Positions 6,945 through 10,016 of a DNA stretch of 10,016 nt are shown in pieces. Under the pieces are notes generated by a model. The model ran no database searches and had not been told where the DNA came from. It was given only the letters and a program-made list of their open reading frames with translations. How positions within the stretch are numbered: position 1 is the stretch's first letter; the number at the start of each line of letters is the position of its first letter. This DNA comes from an uncultured Clostridium sp. (GTDB taxonomy: Bacteria; Bacillota; Clostridia; Lachnospirales; Lachnospiraceae): NCBI GenBank assembly GCA_900553925.1, contig USFH01000077.1, positions 1 through 10,016 on the forward strand. The letters run 5' to 3'. Position numbers and translations under genes: made by a program.

Positions 6945-7262
6945 ATGAGTCAGGCAAAGGTCGACCGTTATAAGGAAGAGAAGAAGAACCGAAAGAAGAT
7001 ACAGAAGAAGGAAAAAGCGAAACAGGTTGTAGAGATTCTCGTATGTGCAGCCATTCTTGGTGCACTTGTAGGATTTCCTCTTGGAAGACATATGTATCAA
7101 AAGAATTATGATGTACGTCTTGCGAACAAAACGATGAATGTTTCGGCATATGATTACTGGGCACAGCAGTATTGGGCAGCGAACTATGCTGGTTCCGTAT
7201 TCCCAACATCCAGTGATACAGACGCAACGGCGTCAGATGCTTCTGCAACAGATGCAAAATAA
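6945..7262 (+). CDS. small single-pass membrane protein of unknown function between smpB and ssrA
   Basis: I do not recognise a family. The 105 residues start 15 bases after smpB, behind a weak AGG-containing ribosome site. Residues 1-26 are very basic (KEEKKNRKKIQKKEKAK), likely a helix on the cytosolic side. One hydrophobic segment at about 27-46 (VVEILVCAAILGALVGFPLG) should cross the membrane, with the C-terminal half outside by the positive-inside rule. The outer part has an aromatic patch (YDYWAQQYWAANYAG, 69-83) and a low-complexity tail of S, D, T and A (SSDTDATASDASATDAK, 89-105). There is no cleavable signal-peptide pattern and no catalytic motif. Even base composition, tight spacing and the long reading frame support a real gene. 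A role in trans-translation cannot be assumed from position alone. Confidence 0.75.
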   Translation: MSQAKVDRYKEEKKNRKKIQKKEKAKQVVEILVCAAILGALVGFPLGRHMYQKNYDVRLANKTMNVSAYDYWAQQYWAANYAGSVFPTSSDTDATASDASATDAK

Positions 7263-7268
7263 CAGATG

Positions 7269-7295
7269 ATATATGCACCACCCGGTGTGATATAT
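7269..7295 (+). other. imperfect hairpin between the small membrane protein gene and ssrA
   Basis: ATATAT (7269-7274) pairs with ATATAT (7290-7295), and CACC (7276-7279) pairs with GGTG (7284-7287), with a one-against-two internal mismatch and a four-base loop. There is no T run, so it is a poor terminator. It may be a processing or stability element upstream of the tmRNA 5' end. I see no strong sigma-A promoter in the 58 bases before ssrA. Confidence 0.4.
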
Positions 7296-7320
7296 AGATA
7301 GATTTTCGTCAGAAAAACCA

Positions 7321-7664
7321 GGGGTTGTACTGGTTTCGACGGGGGTTTAGAAATTACAGTAGCCATTCGTGGACCAGGACCACGCTAAAACTTGGAAAAT
7401 AAATATAAACGCAGACGAAAATTACGCGTTCGCTGCCTAATTGGCAGCTGTCAGCTCTAGGTTCCCCACGACTTAGAATCCTGGCATCGACTTAGTGGGA
7501 AACTCCGGTGCTTAAGCTTTGCGGTATCGGAAAATTCATGAAGCTACCATGTAGAAAAGCCTGTTTGTAGGCGCTTTTATATGGGAAATCCAATATACAA
7601 ACTGTAATGGGAGAAGCTGTAATGGAAGAGCTTTCGGACAGGGGTTCGATTCCCCTCAGCTCCA
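7321..7664 (+). ncRNA. ssrA: transfer-messenger RNA (tmRNA, SsrA)
   Basis: tmRNA acts first as an alanyl-tRNA and then as an mRNA to rescue stalled ribosomes and tag the nascent chain for proteolysis. The 5' GGGGTTG (7321-7327) pairs with CAGCTCC (7657-7663) as the acceptor stem with one G-U pair. The discriminator is A7664, and CCA is not encoded. The 5' side continues with the conserved GGTTTCGACGGGG. The T arm is AGGGG-TTCGATT-CCCCT (7640-7656). The tag frame is GCA GAC GAA AAT TAC GCG TTC GCT GCC TAA (7411-7440), preceded by TAAAC as at other resume sites. The stop lies in the loop of a GCTGCC/GGCAGC hairpin (7432-7448). A late pseudoknot is clear: AAAAGC/GCTTTT (7555-7560, 7573-7578) with GTTTGTA (7563-7569) pairing to TACAAAC (7596-7602). 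At 344 bases, one-piece, the length is typical. Confidence 0.97.
7411..7440 (+). other. tmRNA tag reading frame, ADENYAFAA
   Basis: Nine codons and TAA encode A-D-E-N-Y-A-F-A-A. With the alanine carried by tmRNA itself, stalled proteins would end in AADENYAFAA. E. coli uses AANDENYALAA. The degradation end here is FAA in place of LAA, a conservative large-hydrophobic change. The resume codon GCA is inferred from the upstream TAAAC and from similarity to other tags; AAC one codon earlier is the alternative. Confidence 0.88.
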
Positions 7665-7681
7665 TATATTTTCATAAGGAG

Positions 7682-7718
7682 AAAAAAGACACGGAACTAA
7701 TCTTCCGTGTCTTTTTTT
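7682..7718. terminator. bidirectional terminator shared by ssrA and the convergent gene
   Basis: GACACGGAA (7688-7696) and TTCCGTGTC (7703-7711) form a perfect 9-bp stem with loop CTAATC. It is flanked by six A (7682-7687) and seven T (7712-7718), so it terminates in both directions. On the minus strand the loop contains the TAG stop codon (7697-7699) of the gene at 7697-8158, and the 7703-7711 arm encodes its last residues. Confidence 0.93.
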
Positions 7719-8158
7719 GGTAAGCGTTCATGCATAAAATCATAGATATTTTCACATAATTCCTTCTGCATCATAAACGAAATCGTATAGCGTTCCTTCT
7801 CTGTAAATACATTGAGAATATAAAAAATCATGCTTTCATCCGGAATAACCATCGTCACATGTTTGATCTGGTCAAAGTCGTAATGCGTCGTGCCATATTT
7901 GTGCTCGATTGTAAATCCGGTATCATCGAAGATATACGTAGCTGAAAACGCCTGCTTTCGGAAGGACATCAATACGAGATAGATTCCGTAAGCACCTACA
8001 AATGTCACAAACAACGAGGTTAATACCATATGTTTGGCATAGCCATGTATCATTGTAAACACCTGCAAGGTAGCAACAAGGAGAAAAATTAATCCCAGAA
8101 ACCGATAGGCAAGCCGGTTTGCTCGCCGTTTATTGACTGTATATTTATAGCCCTTCAT
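7697..8158 (-). CDS. small two-helix membrane protein with YcxB/PH-like C-terminal domain
   Basis: The function is unknown. The 153 residues begin with a basic stretch (KYTVNKRRANR), followed by two hydrophobic helices at about 18-37 and 44-65 with a short connecting loop, then a soluble beta-rich domain of about 85 residues. That domain (YIFDDTGFTIEHKYGTTHYD, 75-94, then residues Q97 to V103 and a final helix at about 131-145) resembles the YcxB-like or bacterial PH-like domains on small Firmicute membrane proteins. This is recognition from pattern, not a search. Both termini should be cytosolic. AAAGGA nine bases before the ATG is a good ribosome site, and a strong promoter lies about 84 bases upstream. 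The gene converges on ssrA, shares its terminator, and is divergent from the phosphate-transporter gene. Confidence 0.85.
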   Translation of the reverse strand: MKGYKYTVNKRRANRLAYRFLGLIFLLVATLQVFTMIHGYAKHMVLTSLFVTFVGAYGIYLVLMSFRKQAFSATYIFDDTGFTIEHKYGTTHYDFDQIKHVTMVIPDESMIFYILNVFTEKERYTISFMMQKELCENIYDFMHERLPKKDTED

Positions 8159-8213
8159 ATTAGAAAATCCTTTCTTTTGGTAATCACCTTATAAGACTGT
8201 ATTGGAAATACAT

Positions 8214-8238
8214 CGTGTATGATGAATACTCATACACG
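8214..8238. repeat. inverted repeat over the start of transcription of the minus-strand gene (operator candidate)
   Basis: CGTGTATGA (8214-8222) and TCATACACG (8230-8238) are perfect inverted repeats with a seven-base centre. The minus-strand -10 element ends at 8242, so the repeat covers the predicted start (near 8235) and the first bases of the transcript. It could be a repressor operator or a 5' hairpin in the mRNA. There is no adjacent T run, so it is not a terminator. Confidence 0.7.
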
Positions 8239-8241
8239 GAT

Positions 8242-8270
8242 AGTATAGGGGCTTAAAACACTTTATGCAA
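8242..8270 (-). promoter_or_regulatory. promoter of the minus-strand membrane protein gene, TTGCAT-17-TATACT
   Basis: Read on the minus strand, TTGCAT (8270-8265) and TATACT (8247-8242) are separated by exactly 17 bases, close to the sigma-A consensus. Transcription would start near 8235, giving a leader of about 77 bases before the ATG at 8158. Confidence 0.65.
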
Positions 8271-8308
8271 GTGCATTTTGTAGATTAGTAAAATCACTTT
8301 ACATAGAT

Positions 8309-8339
8309 TTAACAATTCTTTACCTTCTATTGATAGAAT
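8309..8339 (+). promoter_or_regulatory. possible promoter of the phosphate transporter gene
   Basis: TAGAAT (8334-8339) is preceded by TGA, giving an extended -10 (TGnTAGAAT). A weak -35 TTAACA (8309-8314) is 19 bases upstream, which is long but tolerable with an extended -10. The start would be near 8346, leaving a leader of about 110 bases that holds the inverted repeat and cre-like site. Confidence 0.35.
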
Positions 8340-8370
8340 CAGACTCTATATTTCGATATTATTCAAGCTA

Positions 8371-8415
8371 TAAAAGCCATTGTGCTCACGGGAAACGCTT
8401 GCAGACCGGCTTTTA
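8371..8415 (+). repeat. 8-bp inverted repeat enclosing the cre-like site
   Basis: TAAAAGCC (8371-8378) and GGCTTTTA (8408-8415) are perfect inverted repeats separated by 29 bases. In RNA they could close a long-range stem in the leader of the phosphate-transporter mRNA. The 3' arm carries four T, too few for a clear terminator. No riboswitch class known to me matches the loop. Confidence 0.5.
8390..8403. promoter_or_regulatory. cre-like site (possible CcpA operator)
   Basis: The bases GGGAAACGCTTGCA match the cre consensus TGNAARCGNWWWCA at 12 of 14 positions by hand; the reverse complement matches equally well. It lies 53-66 bases before the transporter ATG and downstream of the proposed promoter, a position used for roadblock-type catabolite repression. 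The match is suggestive only. Confidence 0.4.
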
Positions 8416-8455
8416 AATCAACAAAAAAGGCCCAAAAGAGGAAGGAAGAATCAAA

Positions 8456-10016
8456 ATGAACGAAAGTATGGCGACTGTGTTCGGTTTGCTGGGAGGTCTG
8501 GCGCTTTTTATATTCGGAATGAATATGATGAGTGAATCACTCCAGAAGGTAGCCGGAGACAAAATGAAGAAGGTGTTGGGAGTACTTACACGAAATGCCG
8601 TGTGCGGAATGTTGGCGGGCGCACTTGTAACGGCAGTCCTGCAAAGCTCCAGTGCGACAACTGTATTGGTAATTGGTTTTGTCAGTGCCGGATTGATGTC
8701 CTTAAAGCAGGGTATCTCCGTTATATTCGGTGCAAACATCGGAACAACAATGACCGCACAGTTGATGGCATTTAAAATCAGTGATTACATTATGCCGATT
8801 GTATTTATCGGATTTCTGATTGCATTTATTGCAAAGAAAGAGAAGATAAAGTTTGTCGGACAGACAATCTTCGCATTCGGTTTGTTGTTTGTTGGTATCG
8901 AGATGATGGGTGATGTCATGAAGCCGCTTGCAACAAGCCCGGTATTTATCAATATGATGGAAAAAGTCAGCAATATTCCGGTACTCGGAGTTGGCGTTGG
9001 TTTGCTTATGACACTCGTTGTACAGAGCAGCTCCGCAACGATTGCAGTATTGCAGAGCTTCGCATCACAGGCAGGTCCGGATGGTGCGAGTGTGATCGGA
9101 TTAGTTGGTGCAATCCCGATTCTGCTCGGTGATAACATTGGTACAACAATTACAGCATTGCTTGCAAGTATCGGACAGTCCAAGGATGCAAAGCGCTGTG
9201 CGATTGCACATAGCGTGTTTAATATTACCGGTTCCTTTCTCTTTATCTGGATCATCAAGCCATTTGCAAAGTTTGTTGAGATGATCTCGCCAAAGGGAAA
9301 TGAACTCGATGTGATATCACGTCAGATTGCAAATGCACATATGAGCTTTAATATCATCAATACTCTGATCTGGCTGCCGCTTCTTCCGGTTATGGTGAAG
9401 ATTGTTATGTTTATTGTCCGAGATGACAAGAAGGCGGTTGTAAGCGACGACAAAACAAAGAGTTTTCTTGACCGCAATGTCATTGGACAGCCGGTTGCCG
9501 CAATGTACCTTGTCTCACAGGAAATCCGCCGCGCCGGACATCTTGTGGCTGAAATGATCGGGAATATGAAGGCAATCGTTTTAAACAATGATAGCAAAGC
9601 ACTTACAAATCTCGAAGAAGATGGAAAGCTGGTAGACCAGATTGATGAAGATACCGTCAGCTATATTTCCAGCATGTTTTCGACAGGTTCGCTTACGGAA
9701 GAACAGTCCTCCACAACAGCCGGACTTATGTATGTATTAACCGATATCGCCCGTGTCAGTAAACGATGCGAGGATATTACACCAGTGCTCCGTGCAAAAT
9801 TCGAAGGAAAATATAAGTTTTCAAAGGACGCCGTGGAAGAGCTTGCCAGAGGAATTGATGCAGTGGAAGTGATGTATCAAACGACAATTGCAGCTCTCGA
9901 CAATGGTGATTCGAAGCTTGCGAAAAAAGTACTTGATTATAGAAAAGAACTCCGCAGTATGGAGAAACGCTTTAATAAGAACCATTTAAAACGTCTGCAC
10001 AAGAAAAATTGCAAAC
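8456..10016 (+). CDS. Na+/phosphate cotransporter family protein (NptA/YjbB type) with PhoU-like domain, 3' end missing
   Basis: Members couple sodium entry to phosphate movement across the cytoplasmic membrane; direction and substrate are not certain for each bacterial protein. From ATG 8456, with GAGGAAGGA just upstream, 520 residues run open to the window end. The membrane half (about 6-322) has the two inverted PNaS repeats, each with a QSSSAT signature (63-68, 190-195) followed by GANIGTT (92-98) or GDNIGTT (225-231). From about 340 the chain is soluble and helical with many charged residues (QEIRRAGHLVAEM, EEDGKLVDQIDED), as in the PhoU-like domain fused to many of these transporters. 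The family usually has about 540-600 residues, so little is probably missing. The gene is divergent from the minus-strand gene, with a possible cre-controlled leader. Family assignment is firm, exact substrate less so. Confidence 0.93.
   Translation, partial: MNESMATVFGLLGGLALFIFGMNMMSESLQKVAGDKMKKVLGVLTRNAVCGMLAGALVTAVLQSSSATTVLVIGFVSAGLMSLKQGISVIFGANIGTTMTAQLMAFKISDYIMPIVFIGFLIAFIAKKEKIKFVGQTIFAFGLLFVGIEMMGDVMKPLATSPVFINMMEKVSNIPVLGVGVGLLMTLVVQSSSATIAVLQSFASQAGPDGASVIGLVGAIPILLGDNIGTTITALLASIGQSKDAKRCAIAHSVFNITGSFLFIWIIKPFAKFVEMISPKGNELDVISRQIANAHMSFNIINTLIWLPLLPVMVKIVMFIVRDDKKAVVSDDKTKSFLDRNVIGQPVAAMYLVSQEIRRAGHLVAEMIGNMKAIVLNNDSKALTNLEEDGKLVDQIDEDTVSYISSMFSTGSLTEEQSSTTAGLMYVLTDIARVSKRCEDITPVLRAKFEGKYKFSKDAVEELARGIDAVEVMYQTTIAALDNGDSKLAKKVLDYRKELRSMEKRFNKNHLKRLHKKNCK

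Larger units (their letters stand above)
8159..8455. other. divergent intergenic region
   Basis: These 297 AT-rich bases separate the minus-strand membrane gene from the transporter gene. They hold the minus-strand promoter with its inverted repeat, the weak plus-strand promoter, the long-range repeat and the cre-like site. No protein-coding frame with a ribosome site is visible. Confidence 0.8.

Noticed and set aside
6717..7366. Minus-strand open frames over smpB, the small membrane gene and the start of ssrA
   Set aside because: They overlap better-supported genes and show no ribosome site or recognisable domain.
8382..8459. Possible 25-codon leader peptide starting GTG at 8382 and ending in TGA overlapping the transporter ATG
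   Set aside because: The overlap is attractive for coupling, but no ribosome site precedes the GTG and the composition gives no support.
8413..9597. Several minus-strand open frames over the transporter gene
   Set aside because: They are shadows of the plus-strand frame that carries the QSSSAT and GxNIGTT motifs; the proline/threonine/serine-rich products are typical of reversed membrane-protein sequence.
1..10016. Mobile elements, CRISPR arrays, toxin-antitoxin or defence genes, integration at the tmRNA 3' end
   Set aside because: No transposase or integrase motif, no repeated spacer pattern, and no second copy of the ssrA 3' end such as an att duplication is visible in the window.

Overview
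The window looks like ordinary chromosome from a low-to-mid-GC Firmicute, most likely a Lachnospiraceae member (gut Clostridia, cluster XIVa). The reasons are strong AGGAGG-type ribosome sites, TTG and GTG starts, an MscL with a C-terminal zinc ribbon, a clostridial-type enolase C-terminus (GAPCRSDR) and the gene order eno-secG-rnr-smpB-ssrA. The genus call is inference; no search was run.

Bases 1-2475 hold the 3' part of gpmI (cofactor-independent phosphoglycerate mutase), then mscL (mechanosensitive channel) and xpt (xanthine phosphoribosyltransferase, TTG start), closed by a strong intrinsic terminator. mscL and xpt sit between two consecutive glycolytic genes. Bases 2575-3864 encode enolase. 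An AT-rich gap of 160 bases follows, with a good promoter (TTGAAT-17-TAATAT) for secG, which starts with GTG.

Bases 4025-7664 form a protein-export, RNA-decay and ribosome-rescue block: secG, a terminator-like hairpin, rnr (RNase R), smpB (its start lies inside rnr), an unassigned 105-residue membrane protein, and the tmRNA gene ssrA. The tmRNA is read here as encoding the tag ADENYAFAA. RNase R, SmpB and tmRNA work together: tmRNA-SmpB frees stalled ribosomes and tags the nascent chain, and RNase R degrades the faulty mRNA.

ssrA meets a convergent gene on the minus strand (7697-8158), a small two-helix membrane protein with a YcxB/PH-like tail. The two share one bidirectional terminator. 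That gene has a good promoter (TTGCAT-17-TATACT), and a 9-bp inverted repeat with a 7-base gap covers its predicted start of transcription. The 297-base divergent region also holds a possible extended -10 promoter, a long-range inverted repeat and a cre-like site ahead of a Na+/phosphate cotransporter-family gene (8456 to the window end). That gene has two QSSSAT repeats and a PhoU-like C-terminus and is cut by the window edge.

I see no mobile element, CRISPR array, prophage or clearly new system. The points most worth following are the unknown membrane protein between smpB and ssrA, the inverted repeat at the minus-strand promoter, the terminator between secG and rnr, and the possible CcpA-type control of the phosphate transporter.
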